This document shows, in pieces, positions 1 to 11,067 of a stretch of 64,000 nt of DNA. The stretch lies in contig CM055100.1 of the NCBI GenBank assembly GCA_029204225.1, forward strand, positions 66,682,134 to 66,746,133, read 5' to 3'. Both the position numbers and the translations under genes were made by a program. Position 1 is the first letter of the stretch. Each line of letters opens with the position of its first letter. The notes under the pieces were generated by a model, which had not been told where the DNA came from, did no database searches, and saw only the letters and a program-made list of their open reading frames with translations. The DNA is from Diphasiastrum complanatum. Lineage: Eukaryota > Streptophyta > Lycopodiopsida > Lycopodiales > Lycopodiaceae.

Positions 1-73
1 ATTTGGACTGACAGCCATCTCTTCATTACACTGCTTAATTTCGTTCACGCAAGCAGCTTCTCACGATTGTCTA

Positions 74-192
74 CTGCTGCATCTTATAAGAGATATTGAG
101 ACAACTCGTAAACCTGCTACATCTTACAAAAGATATTGAGACAACTAGTAAACCTGCTGCATCTACAAAAGATATTGAGACAACTAGTAAAC
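74..192. repeat. Three tandem copies of a 40-bp unit
   Basis: Units start at 74, 114 and 154; each begins CTGCT(G/A)CATCT and contains AGATATTGAGACAACT followed by GTAAAC. The third unit is one base shorter. No coding sense was seen. This is a short local tandem duplication in intergenic DNA. Confidence 0.85.
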
Positions 193-344
193 CTTTGCAG
201 AATTTTGCCTTCACACGGACCAAAATATGGCTAAATTTTTGTTCATGGCTTGCAGGTTCAACATTTCAATAGCACATTTCCAATTACGTTCAGAGTGAAA
301 TCTAGTATCACAAGAATGACAAAAGAGCAACCAGAATGAGAATT

Positions 345-505
345 CTAGATGTCAATCAATAGCATAGAAAATGTATCTTTACATCAAAATGATCAATGCA
401 AACTGAGTAACACCAATAATGATAAAATATCAATCAGAACTTCTCGAAAACATGAGAAATCTAGGTGTCAATAACATAGAAAATGTATCTTTTCATCAAA
501 ATGAT
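345..505. repeat. Direct repeat of about 48 bp, two copies
   Basis: Copies at 345-393 and 461-505 share the core CATAGAAAATGTATCTTT and the following CATCAAAATGAT. The remainder of 1-911 shows no gene; 540-900 is AT-rich with a pyrimidine-rich stretch near 577-660. Confidence 0.75.
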
Positions 506-911
506 TCAGACTGAAACATCATTAATGGAATCAAATGCTTGAAAACACAGTACCGCAACTCTCCCATGATCTACACTCTCTGTCTCTCTGCTGCAAACCT
601 CTTATGGATAGAGAACCACTCACTCTCTCCTCGTTTTCCTCCTTTCCTTCCTTATTCTGTCCAAGAAGACGAGAATGATAAGTTTTCTTCATAACCACCC
701 TTTAACTTTCATTGAAAGGAGATATATGCAAGAAAATTGCAACTTTTGTCAAAATGAAAAAGGGGCCTTTTTTTTTCCATTTTGTAATTTTTTTTAAACA
801 TGGAGAGTTTGAATGTGTTGAACTCCACAATTGAGCTCCAAATCAAACATTGTCATAGTGTGTCATGAATCTATAAGTGGACGCAACAGTTAAAACTGGT
901 GCATTCTTATA

Positions 912-1547
912 ATGTTCTTAGTAATAGACAATTGTGTTCTTGGTCACCCTGTTGATCCTATTGGCACTCATCTCATGCGTTGCCCTTCTGGCGGAGAGCG
1001 CACTGCGACTCATGATTCCATTCGTGACGTATTGGCCTCTATTGCACATGAGTGCGGCTTTCATGTTGTCCGGGAGCAGACCCACATCTTGCTTGTGTCT
1101 GATTCACAGTCACCTCGACGTCGAGTTGATCTTGTTCTGTCGCGCGAGGGGATCCGCACGCTTGGGGATGTTGTTGTTGCTGATCCTTCGCGGCCTGACC
1201 TCCTTCGTCATGCTGCAACTACTCAGGGTGCCGCTGCTTCTCATGCAGCTCTAGATAAAGAGCGAGATTATTCACATCGCACTGGAGAAGACTTTATTCC
1301 TTTTGATTTGGAAACATATGGGTGCCTGCATAAGAAATTCGATGATTTTCTATCATCTTGTGCAGGTTTTGCAGCGAAACTCCAAGGACCTGGTGCCTCA
1401 CCTTTTTCTATCATTACGGCTTATTATCGTCAACGAGTTTCTATGACTTTACAACGCACTCAGGCTCTTGCAATACTTCGACGTGCCATAGTTGCAGAAC
1501 GGTTGCTTCACAGCTTCCTGCACTACCTAAACTTCCAACTGTCTTAA
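912..1547 (+). pseudogene. C-terminal domain of a non-LTR-type retroelement polyprotein, nuclease-like fold suspected
   Basis: An open frame of 211 codons begins with a Cys/His cluster (GTHLMRCPSGGERTATHD, residues 18-35). It continues with VDLVL, then DVVVADP about a dozen residues later, then a Lys in ALDKERDY. This pattern recalls the domain that follows the reverse transcriptase in many plant LINE-like and hypothetical proteins, where the R-x-D-L, D-V-x-V and K spacing suggests a PD-(D/E)XK nuclease fold. The frame is intact and more GC-rich than its surroundings, but no reverse transcriptase lies upstream, so it is probably a 5'-truncated retroelement relic. The frame start is arbitrary. 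It could also be a domesticated single-domain gene, which I consider less likely. Confidence 0.5.
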
Positions 1548-1734
1548 CTAGCGACTTACACCAAGCAGTAGGCTTTATGTAGATACTCTGTGAGATGGTT
1601 GCTTTGTTATAGTTGTACAGTATCTCAATTCACCTTATGGCTTTTACGCTTTCAACATGCATTCCTTTATTGCTCTACATTAGGAATTTGCAACTTCTTT
1701 AGATCATGTCTTCAAACCCTTGACCTTAGAACAT

Positions 1735-1940
1735 GTACCTGAAGGTCACACTTGATCTTGGTCTAGTCTATTCAAGACAATTTGATTTACCGAAGCTGAA
1801 AGGTTTTGTGGACGCTGACTGGGGTGGTAGCATAGATGATAGAAGATCAACTACTGGTCATGCTTTTGATATTGGCAATGGATGTTTCTCCTAGTCGAGT
1901 AAAAAGCAAGACACTATTTCACTTTTCTTTGTCCAATTTT
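1735..1940 (+). pseudogene. Copia RNase H fragment
   Basis: Translation from about 1790 gives GFVDADWGGSIDDRRSTTGH followed by a short stretch ending SSKKQDTIS, the signature of the Ty1/copia RNase H domain. A TAG replaces the Trp codon expected before SSKKQ. Only about 60 codons remain, with no reverse transcriptase upstream and no LTR recognised. Confidence 0.75.
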
Positions 1941-2102
1941 ACATTCATGGCAACCTTTGGATAAACTACAAGCGACAAGCTTGCCACATGTCCAACATCT
2001 AAGTGGACAAGCTACCAAAAATTGTAGCCCTAGTCCTTAAGACCCAAGCTAGATCTTGGGCTAGTGTTTTTTAGTTCCTCCCACATGCTATGGTTGGGCG
2101 CT

Positions 2103-2535
2103 GCATAGCCATTCGGATCTTGCCACAAGTCCTAGGACAGTCATTCGATAGGTGACAAGTGGTAGTTTAACACGTGTCACGGGGGAGCTTAAACATTTAG
2201 GCGTGTCAGGAAGATCTGTAGCAAAATGTAACTGTGACTCCCACCTACCACCCAAGGTAAGCCAAATGAGTTGGAGTAGTTGAGGAGCCGATATGTCCGA
2301 CAAGTAGATACGTGGGTTGAGTCGACAAGTCGAAGAGCTGCCCATAGCCGTTCAGATCTTGCCACATGTCTTAGAGTAGTCATTCGATAGGTGACAAGTG
2401 GCAGTTTCCCACGTGGCAAGCATCCAACAGGGGAGCTTAAATATCGAGTCGTGTCAGGAAGATCCGTAGCAAAATGTGAAGCGAGGTCTGTGTTGGTGGT
2501 GGATCGAAAGGCTTGGGCTCCCACCTACCACCGGG
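2103..2535. repeat. Direct duplication just upstream of a host gene
   Basis: The segment 2103-2253 recurs at 2342-2535, about 240 bp later. Both copies contain CATTCGATAGGTGACAAGTG, then GGGGAGCTTAAA, GTGTCAGGAAGATC and GTAGCAAAATGT, and end near CTCCCACCTACCACC. The second copy carries a short insertion and ends immediately before the first exon of the zinc-ribbon gene, so the duplication probably lies in its promoter or 5' UTR. Confidence 0.8.
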
Positions 2536-2554
2536 GGTAGTTGGGCTGCACGTG

Positions 2555-2875
2555 ATGGCGCTGTCCATGGACGTCGATTCATTGGGAGCTCGATTGATGC
2601 ACGCCATTACCATCACGATCGCCTCGCCATCATCATCCAGCAGATCCGATCAGCCTCCATTGCAGGCGCTTGCAGATCTGGTGAAAGAAAGAGGGTCGCA
2701 GAGCGCCTTTTCTTGCTCGAGATGCAAAGCGCGGTTGATCCGAGGAGTTGAAACAAGTGTCTGCATTGCCTGCGGCGCCCTGCAGCCTCTGGCGATCGGA
2801 AAATCGTCTCAATTTTCGTATAAGCAGTCTCACGCCTTTCAGAGCTTCTTGCAATCTCTCGCGCCCAAGGATGTG
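2555..2875 (+). CDS. First exon of a plant zinc-ribbon, dentin sialophosphoprotein-like protein
   Basis: This exon encodes 107 residues. Residues 36-51 (LQALADLVKERGSQSA) lead into a four-cysteine ribbon, C54-x2-C57 and C70-x2-C73, then FQSFLQSLAPKD. The arrangement of zinc ribbon followed by a phenylalanine-rich FLQSL segment is what I recall for the N-terminus of a plant family usually labelled dentin sialophosphoprotein-like (DUF7815, number from memory; function unknown). The open frame extends 14 codons further upstream, but that part lies in a duplicated non-coding repeat, so I prefer the ATG at 2555; 2567 is also possible. A donor GTAAAG follows GTG at 2876, giving phase 0. The last two exons of the same family lie at 8478-10014. 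Confidence 0.65.
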
Positions 2876-4481
2876 GTAAAGGTCTTGCCTATGTAATTTT
2901 CATGCTTCAATGTTCTATTTTCTGTTCACACAGGCGCGTTCCTTTGTCGAAAATTTGTCTGTATCAATCCTGCAAACTAGCAAAACTAGGACATTGAGTA
3001 TTTTAAGCATATCTATGCAATGATGTTTCATCCTTTGAATATAAAAGTTTCAGCAACAAATTATCACGTATGATGAAGCAAAAGAACGCAAAATGCCGGG
3101 GTTCTTTGACGCAAACACGTTAGCAAATGGTGACTAAAAGTTTTCAGCAAGCAAATCAATACCAAACGTCAAGAGGATAGGATCTCTCTGTCTGGTTGAT
3201 ATGTGATTTTTAGTTTGCGGACGATTCAAAACAATCAACTGCCAAAACCTTAGGTTCTAGACACTTGTCAATTGACAACCTGTAAATTCTATCAGTAATG
3301 CTGGCACTACAACAGTGATATAAAGATTATAAAACTACACCAAAATTGCAAAAAAAGTGACAAGTTTGAATGTGGATATTCATTGCCCTAATTATTGAAG
3401 GTAGATCTACTTGAAGTTTGGAATTTCCCTGAGCTATTTGATGAGTGCAAGTGAATGAAGTTGTCAAATTTAATATTGACCAGCATAGAGAAACGTGGAG
3501 CCCAAAAAATGAAAATTAGGGTTTTCTTGATAAGCTCCCCATTCATTGGACAATATATTGATGATCGTATAACAAACTCCAACTACAATTACAATCTACT
3601 AAACAATCAGCTAAGCTATATTGAATTTAGGCCCTCTTCTTAGAGCAATTGCTTATGAGTCAAGGAACCACACATTTTAAGTCCAATGACGAGATTATCT
3701 TGTTTATAGTTTTTTGGAGACACTTAGGATTTGTGCTGTTATGAACCCAGTCATTGACTTGACATCACTTAAGAATAATAGTGCGTAAAAGATGAGTCAA
3801 ATAACAATTTCCAACTAAGAATACTTAGAGAGCATCAAATATTGTCAACAATTGATGTTCACCGGGAAGAAGAATGAGTGTTTCACAAAGAACTTATGAT
3901 TAAAAAATATAAGCTATGGAGTGAATGTTTTTGGTCCTAATTATACTGTATTAAAATTAGGGCTAAAACTCTAGCCTCAAGTGCTGCTCGAGCTTGGTCT
4001 AGAAGCAAGGGTGTATGAGCAAATACATCAATAGGCGGCTCGCAAGTAGCTTCTTTTAAATGGCATGTTGTCCTATTACATCAAATGTTGGATGTGTTGA
4101 CATTCGCTGACTATAGTGGACTTGCACTTGAAGGGTACTAGCTGGCGACAAAAGGCATCACTTGGTATTAGCAAGTGAATTATTATCATGTGGCTTATCA
4201 TCTTTAATAGCAACAAGCTCACATGAGATATATTGCGAGTCTCATTTGTAGTAAGTTACAACTAATGTCTACCATGACTAGGTTTTTGTAGTATGCGAAG
4301 AGGACCATACTAGTATGGAGCTAGTTTCATTGTCTGAGACACCTTGAATGAAAAAAAGTAATGAAGTGCAAACTATAAGCCCAAAAAAGCAGTTTAGCCC
4401 TCAAGGATCTTCACGTACTCTACTTATTAGTAGCAGTCTTTTTATTGTTGTTGTGTACTCTGTAAGTGGCCCCCAACTAGT

Positions 4482-4907
4482 GAGTAAGCCATAGTTACTA
4501 GTAGGGAACGCGGGAATGTCATTCCTAGCAAAATAGGAAATGGGGAATAAGGGGAACACCGGGCATCGTTCTCAAAGCAATGGGAACATGTTCCCATTGT
4601 GTTTCCAAGCATAAAAAAAAAATCAATTCTTTTTTTGCTTAAATTTTGGCAAATTGTTTGTTGCATTGAACATTTGGCTAATACTTTTAACAAATTACAT
4701 ATGCTAAATTGCTAATAGCTATAAATTTCAAGTTTCTATTTGTTCTAAAAAAAATTAAATTGTTGTAGTGTTTTCGAATTTTTTCAGACTTATACTTAAA
4801 ATTTTAATGACGTGATGTTCCCACGTTCCCAAGTTCTTGAAAATGTTCCCGTTCCCAGGGTTCACGTTCCTATTTCATTCCCGTTCCCTGGTAACTATGG
4901 AGTAAGC
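4482..4907. mobile_element. hAT-type MITE with intact target-site duplication
   Basis: The element spans 4490-4899 (410 bp). Its ends are inverted repeats: the left end reads CATAGTTACTAGTAGGGAAC and the right end, reversed, reads CATAGTTACCAGGGAACG, continuing to GGGAATG on both sides. It is flanked by perfect 8-bp direct repeats GAGTAAGC at 4482-4489 and 4900-4907. An 8-bp duplication is the hallmark of hAT transposases. No coding capacity is present, so it was mobilised in trans. Further internal copies of GTTCCC/GGGAAC make the ends foldback-like. Confidence 0.88.
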
Positions 4908-5566
4908 TCTCTACCATCAAGAAGGAATGAAGCCAAATGTTATATTCCCAAGAGTTAAGAGAATATTTGGTGGTGCTGGTGCATCAATAGAAAAGGTGAC
5001 ATGCCTATTTTCTTATCACAAAGGTATTATATTTATGGTTGGTTAAGCTAAGATGTTTATCCCATCCTTGTTGTGTAGGAGAAACAAACTGGGGCAAATT
5101 TCCACAAGTTTGCAAATCTTTGATCGACCGATAGTAAAATTGATATGTTGATGGGGTAAGAAAGTCCTTGTAGACAAAATGTCTTCGATTGGAATAAGCA
5201 GGCTTACTGCTTTGTTGTAATGGTGTTGTGAACGGGAATGAAGTTTTGAAAATTAATCATAAACTATATATTAATAGGAGGATAATGTGTTTGTAGCATA
5301 GATTTTTATAAGAGATCTTAAGGTTGCCTATCACACATTCCCTAGCTTTTAAAAGTTATACATTACATGCTATCTTCTGAACTGTATTTAGACAAATTTT
5401 CAATTATGGCCAGAAATAAAATAAACATTTGAATTTGGCATTGATTGCAGAAGGTTTACAAGGGTTTCAAATGGGTTGAGATTCATTGTAACTATGATCT
5501 GGGTGGAATCTGGATGCCAGTTTGGTAGTAGCCTGAAAACATGAGGCTCCGGGCTGGACACAAACT

Positions 5567-5755
5567 TTTCGCGTCCGCGTCCGGCGTCCGGCGGACCTGG
5601 ACACGTTCGACCCCTGGACCTGGGGTCAGACGCGTCCTTTTTTTTCTTTTTGCTATTTTATTTATTTATTTAAATATGTATATAACATATCTAAGGAAGC
5701 GGATGGCGGACGCGGACGCGCCAAGGGTGCGTCTACGTCCGGACACGTCCGATTT
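5567..5755. repeat. GC-rich inverted repeat around an AT-rich core
   Basis: The left arm, near 5567-5590, reads CGCGTCCGCGTCCGGCGTCC. The right arm, near 5698-5719, reversed, reads CGCGTCCGCGTCCGCCATCC. Between them lies about 60 bp of T- and AT-rich sequence. Additional CGTCCG/CGGACG words flank both arms. The composition contrasts sharply with the AT-rich surroundings, as in a short foldback transposon; no clear target duplication was found. Confidence 0.5.
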
Positions 5756-6589
5756 TTTGCAAAAAAAAAAAATACAGGCACCTGCCTATACTATCCCCAT
5801 CCTAGAAGCAAAATAAAAGCAATATATGGCCCCTGTTTTTCCCCCGGAATTAATTATCAGAGGGTGTCTGGCACCCACCTGCCCCCTCCTGTTAAAAAAT
5901 AGGAAAACAGTACCAAAAAAATTTGCAAAAGAATTTGCAACAGACCTAACCACTGGGCCATGCCTCTCATAACTGAGATAGTACTAAACAACCATGGCTA
6001 ATGAGCAGTTCATAAATTATAACGAACCTTTATTGGGAACTAAGCTCCCAAAAAGCGGCAAAGAAAGATCTGAGAGTGGTTTCGAGTGAAGATGATGGTT
6101 TGTATGGCAAACATATTACTGGTTTAGGGTTTAGGGTGCATCAATGACTGTCTCAAAGAAGTGAATGCTCACTAGAGGATTGGGGAGAGGTGAACGCTCA
6201 CAAGAAGAGTGACAAGCTCTCAGGAGCAGAAGTCTTTGGGGGAAATTAGGGCTCACCAGAAGAGTGACAAGCTCTCAAGACAGGAAACCACAAGACTGAC
6301 ACACTACTATGTCTAAGACTTATGATGGGATCGGTTCCCCCCCGGATGAACTTCAACAGCTTACTAACTACTTATGCAAAATTGTGTCATTCACTACAGA
6401 AAACCAGAAGACCTATACACTACTGTCACTCGGTTGATGAGAACCATTTCTGACTAACCATTCAAATTTCACAGAGCTAACCATTTGTAAGCAACCACGA
6501 TAAATTAGCCATGACACAAATATACTGTAAAAAAATATATACATCTCATCTGATGCCACTGTACATGATGCTAAAGTGTGTACTAGTAT

Positions 6590-6925
6590 CTACAAGTCTG
6601 TGATAAAAAAATCATCCCTCTGCGTGCCAGATGCATCTGCAGGGGTGTCAAATACAAAGTCTGGCTGGGAGTCTGGAGGCATCTGGGACTCCTCTGGGCC
6701 AACGCCTGCCAAGAGACAACTAGAAAAATCATCAGTGTGTCCCCTCTTGGCTGGCCTGCCTCTGGGTCTGCCAGAAGGAACCCTCTGTGGTACACTCCTG
6801 CCTGGGGGTCTCCCTCTGCCACGGGGGGGGGTCTCTAGGAAGAACTGCCTGCCTGTGATGCTCTGAGTCATCTCTATTGCGGCATGCACACATCTAAGAG
6901 CTGAAAACATATAAGAGCTGCACAA
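6590..6925 (-). pseudogene. Basic, AT-hook-like open frame, possible transposase tail
   Basis: The 111-codon minus-strand frame contains RGRGRPPGR (about residue 53) and SGRPRGRPAKRG (about residue 71), which resemble AT-hook motifs, then an acidic C-terminus ending DFFITDL. I do not recognise the family. The upstream sequence does not extend the frame. It could be the end of a decayed DNA transposase linked to the GC-rich inverted repeat nearby, or a chance frame in GC-rich DNA. Confidence 0.25.
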
Positions 6926-8477
6926 TAGGCCTTTGTCAGGCTCGTAGCAAGTCGCTTACCAGGGATGAGTCGGTGATCCTGCTAAGAATCAACACCGTGG
7001 AATGTATAGGGGAACATGACTATTGATAAAACAGTGTGTATTGCATGTATCTACCAATTCTATAAGCTCTTTATGAAAAACATGTACCCTCTTTTGCTAT
7101 GCGTCCATGTCCAAGGTTAACAATCCAAGTAGTGTGTGCTAGTCAGTGTGCATGGCCCTCTGTTGTGTGTGTAGGAAAATCCTCTGCAGCATTCTTTATT
7201 ATGTCATATAAAGTTGTGTGCACCATCAGCCTCATGCAATGCATGGCAATAGTTGCACTGGGCAGTCATTGCCAATCACTGGCGCGATGGTCTGGGCTTG
7301 CTGGTTGATGTTTAATGTTGCAACAATGTTGGCCTTCCCACTTCTTGGTGTACTGACATCATCCACCTGATCCGTAAGTCTGGTGACACATGCAATGAAA
7401 CAACTATCACATCATCATTCATATTTATGGGAATACTTTCTGGAAGACTTTTAGCAGAGAATCAAAGGCACAACAATTTCATGTCATCATTCATTCACCA
7501 AGAGCATTCACTCTAATAAAAGTCTTGTTTTTTCTCTGAGGACCATCATTGACACATGTGGGAGGATATATTGTTAAATTGTGGAATTCTGTTTCACTTT
7601 TGACTTAAGTTCCATGTCACATGCTTACCTAGCGATTGCAGAATGGACAACTTCTGCTAGACATGATTCTCACAGTCATTTCATTATATAAGAGTGGTAG
7701 TTTGTTCTGAGAAGCTATACGAGGGCCTATCACTAGCACAATCCAGAGGAATTAGTGTTGCTCTCTCATGTTCTCTAGAGATGCAAGCAACATTTTGGGA
7801 GACCTTTTGATTACCATATTCCTACACATAAACGGTGTGGCTCTGATTTCTTCATCTAGAGAGGGGCTGCAGTGACCCATTAAAGATGTGAAATTTAGTG
7901 TGAAAAAAATTGGATCAACAATCTCTAACGCGTGTACAATCTCTTACACTAGTTGATGCCATTGGAGGCAATTTCCTCGCACGCATACCTAGCTATGGTC
8001 TTCACGGGATCAATCTTTGCTAGGACGTGTGCAAGGATTAGTTGGTTAGAAAATGGACAAGCTCCTTAGCATGGTGTGGAATAAACAAGGAGGTAGAATT
8101 AAAATTGATGTTGGCTTGTTGTATTCATAATTTCCGTAAAGATGTGGTCAGTCTGTGAAAAAGGACGTGATGAATGCATAAATTTGGCTGAAATCATATT
8201 GAAGGAATATCTACATATTATGAGGTCATGTACTTGGATAATGAAGGTCTTTCTAGAGAAATTAGCGTTAACATGGATACTACAATTAGTGTTTTTCTGT
8301 GTACAAATCTGCTATGAGCAGCGAATAGAGGTTAGCATGTGCTGGACATGGATTCAAATAGGCCTGATTTGACAACTCTGGCAGGAAAATGATCTCGCAA
8401 ATACCACCAATAAAGATCGAGGCGCAGGCAGGGACAAAGCAGTTAAATTTGTTATTTCTGAATCTCCTTCAGTGCAG

Positions 8478-9682
8478 GCAAGCTGGGACTTCACGCATCA
8501 AAGATCCAAGAATCAAACACTTAGCGTCGCAACTGGGGGAAATGGGGACAATTTACAAGCATCAATCAATGTGGACAGGTTTCCTTTGGAACACTCAAGC
8601 TCATTTGGCGATTTTGAGAAGGCTGGTGCATCGGACGAGTCACCAATGGCCAAACCAAAGGGCTTGAAAGGACCCGAGAAATCTTTTCCTGAGGACAACT
8701 TGCTTTCTTCATTGACACAGAAATATAATTCAAATATGGTCAAAGATGTTCAGAGCACACCAAATTTTAAAAATCTGGACGATCTGTTTCTGAATGTCAA
8801 AGAAGTTAAATCTGATGCAGCTCCTAAGCCTTTGATGTTGAGGGAAGAAAACTGGAAGCAGCCAAGTCTGAAACATGATTTGGACCTCCTTTTTCAGGCA
8901 AGCAACTCTGGTACAGGTCACTCATCATCAGCTGCATCAAGCAAGAAGGAAATGTGGAATGAAACAAACATTGATTCATTTGAAAGCTTTTTTCCCTTAG
9001 GGAAAGTTGAGCAAGAAAGGAATGTTCAACAAGGTAGTGATCTGATTGACATTACACCTCTTGAATCAGAAATAGAAGCTATGCCTTTCGTGGACAACTT
9101 TTCTGACCTTGAATCATGGGCAAGAAAATCTTCAAGCACTATTCCCTCTTCTGCAAACTCTTTCTTGATCGAGGAGTTAGAAAAAGGTTCTTCCTTGTTT
9201 ACAAGTCAGCACGAAGTGGATTCTAAAACCTTTGATGCCATGGCAGCTTTGGGACAAACAAACACAGGGGAGAGCTCCGGAGCAATGGAAGAAGCCTGGG
9301 ATGAAGATGATGTTCAATGGACCTCTGCAACAACTTCAACTGAGCTGGCATTTACAACTTCAAACAGTTCGATTAATAATCAGGTAGTTGCTTCTGATGA
9401 TTTTCTCACATTCCAGCCAAGTTCACAGTACAGTGAACACGAGAACAGACACACAGAAGTATGTGGGGGTACGGTGAAGGATATGTTCCAGCCAACAAGC
9501 GATGAAAGTAGGTCTTTGTTTTTGGAAACAAATGCAAACCTAGGAGGCCTGCAAAAGACAATTCTTGAAGCAAATTCCACAGCCTCATTTGCCAATGGCA
9601 ATCATGGTGCCTGGGAACCATCAGTGAAGCTTCAAGATTTACCAGAGGTTGCACCGAAACGGCCAACGCTTGATGGAGAGAG
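8478..9682 (+). CDS. Penultimate exon of the zinc-ribbon, dentin sialophosphoprotein-like gene
   Basis: The exon codes about 401 residues of Ser-, Asp- and Glu-rich, low-complexity protein with scattered Trp and Phe (for example DLESWARKSS and EAWDEDDVQW) and no transmembrane segment. The acceptor TTCAGTGCAG ends at 8477 after a pyrimidine-rich tract, and the donor AG|GTGTGTAAG follows 9682, leaving phase 2. An upstream acceptor ending at 8384 would add 31 in-frame codons and cannot be excluded. The protein is likely intrinsically disordered and its function is unknown. The frame is free of stops over 1.2 kb, unlike the transposon relics around it, which supports a working gene. Confidence 0.75.
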
Positions 9683-9884
9683 GTGTGTAAGATTGATAAA
9701 TGCTTTTCTCTGATATGTTAAATATTGTGAATCAATCCTAATGTTGACAAATTATTCAGCTAAATCAGCTTCATTTAGCGTCTGACCCTGTATTAACAGA
9801 TGTCTAAACATCAAGATAAGCAGAGTTGTTATCATGTACAAATGATTGTGTTACCAAATATCTAATTTTCTTGTTATTTTGCAG

Positions 9885-10014
9885 CAATGGCCTCAACCCG
9901 AAGGTTGATGGAAGTCAGCAATATCCAGAAATTCACACGCTTTTGTCAGAAATTCATGATCTGTCATTTATGCTGAAGGATCACCTTGTTATTCCTGAAG
10001 ACAACAAATCTTGA
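9885..10014 (+). CDS. Last exon of the zinc-ribbon, dentin sialophosphoprotein-like gene
   Basis: After a strong acceptor (TTGTTATTTTGCAG) at 9884, one base completes the Ser codon begun in the previous exon and 42 further codons follow to TGA at 10012-10014. The segment IHDLSFMLKDHLVIP matches my memory of a conserved C-terminal motif (roughly QMHDLSFML followed by L-x-I-P) in the same plant family. The phase agreement with 9682 and this motif together make the exon secure. Confidence 0.75.
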
Positions 10015-11060
10015 GCCCACAATGATGGCTAGCTGTAACCACTAAAAATGTGGAGTTCTCTTTTATGTTTCAAGGGAAAGTTTACGCCCCTAATTGGCTA
10101 ACTCTTGCTTGCAAAATTTGTTATGCAGCATGAAGGAGCTTGCTGACATACCTCCCAGATTAGATGCACCTTTTTTCTCTATTATTTTCATTTGAAAGAT
10201 GGTATGCTTCAATAAGTGCTGTTGCATCTTACTACTTAAGCCTATGAAAGGGCTGGAGAATAGGACCAGCCTTCATAAGAGACTGCTTCATATAGCGGTT
10301 ACAATTTGACATGCCTTATAACAAGATTTCCTTGGCTCCACACTTTTTGCTTCTTTTTGACCTGTTAATGTTATGGTTGATTTCTTTGAAAACTGACATG
10401 GCAGTTGACATGAAACAATATGCTGGCAAATTGCAGTGGAATAATTGCCAGGATGATCTGGAATTGCAGCCTCATCCATCACCATGGGTTTGGATTTGGG
10501 CAACAACAAGAAAACTTTCCTTGATTTTTGGAAATGAATGTATGAGACTTGGATGTGCCGAACAGATATTGAGTTGGTATAAGATAGTTAGAATTAAAGT
10601 TATCAGCCTATTTGACCTTTTCGAAAAACTCAAATTTTCAGAAAAGCCAAAAACATAGTTGCATAATGCATTGATCATAATAGTCTATAGATATCATGAT
10701 TGAAGTATAGGCATTAAAGATTCCAAATTCTATATTTTTACGATTAGCCATTTAAAGCTTACCCGATACGTGTTTAATGCTATTTGACACCTATGACCTG
10801 TATTAAGTATACTTTTAGGGTTTGAACTTTAAAATAGTAAACCTGCAAGTGATGTCAAATCGTGGATGAATCATGAAACAAATACTAATGAAATTATAAA
10901 GGTATGAACTCAAAACATTCAAATTTCAACATTCAACAATCTAGATTCCAATTTGAACTTTACATAATTCATAAAAGTGTAGTAACTCATAAAAAGTCAT
11001 TTAAGAGTAAATTTCAAAAGCTCAAACTTCAATGTTCTTAGTAGCTACAGTATCTACTAT
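10015..11060. other. 3' flank of the zinc-ribbon gene; no further gene seen
   Basis: The sequence is AT-rich with short chance frames only. The first few hundred bases are probably the 3' UTR and downstream flank. Nothing else recognisable was seen before the decayed hAT element. Confidence 0.5.
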
Positions 11061-11067
11061 CTAATCT

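Larger units (their letters stand above)
2876..8477 (+). other. Long intron-like interval; internal exons not located
   Basis: This stretch separates the first and last recognisable exons of the zinc-ribbon gene. It contains a hAT-type MITE (4490-4899), a GC-rich inverted repeat (5567-5755), a 20-bp direct repeat (6203-6222 and 6258-6277) and a short minus-strand open frame at 6590-6925. The middle part of the protein expected from relatives was not recognised. One candidate is an in-frame extension of the next exon to an acceptor at 8384. Either the internal exons have diverged or the gene is damaged. Confidence 0.4.

Noticed and set aside
2088-2524. Two minus-strand frames of 85 and 111 codons with similar ends
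   Set aside because: Their similarity is explained by the non-coding direct duplication; the frames are shadows.
6121-6142. TTTAGGG-like run as an interstitial telomere
   Set aside because: Only two units are present (GGTTTAGGGTTTAGGGTG), which is expected by chance or as a telo-box.
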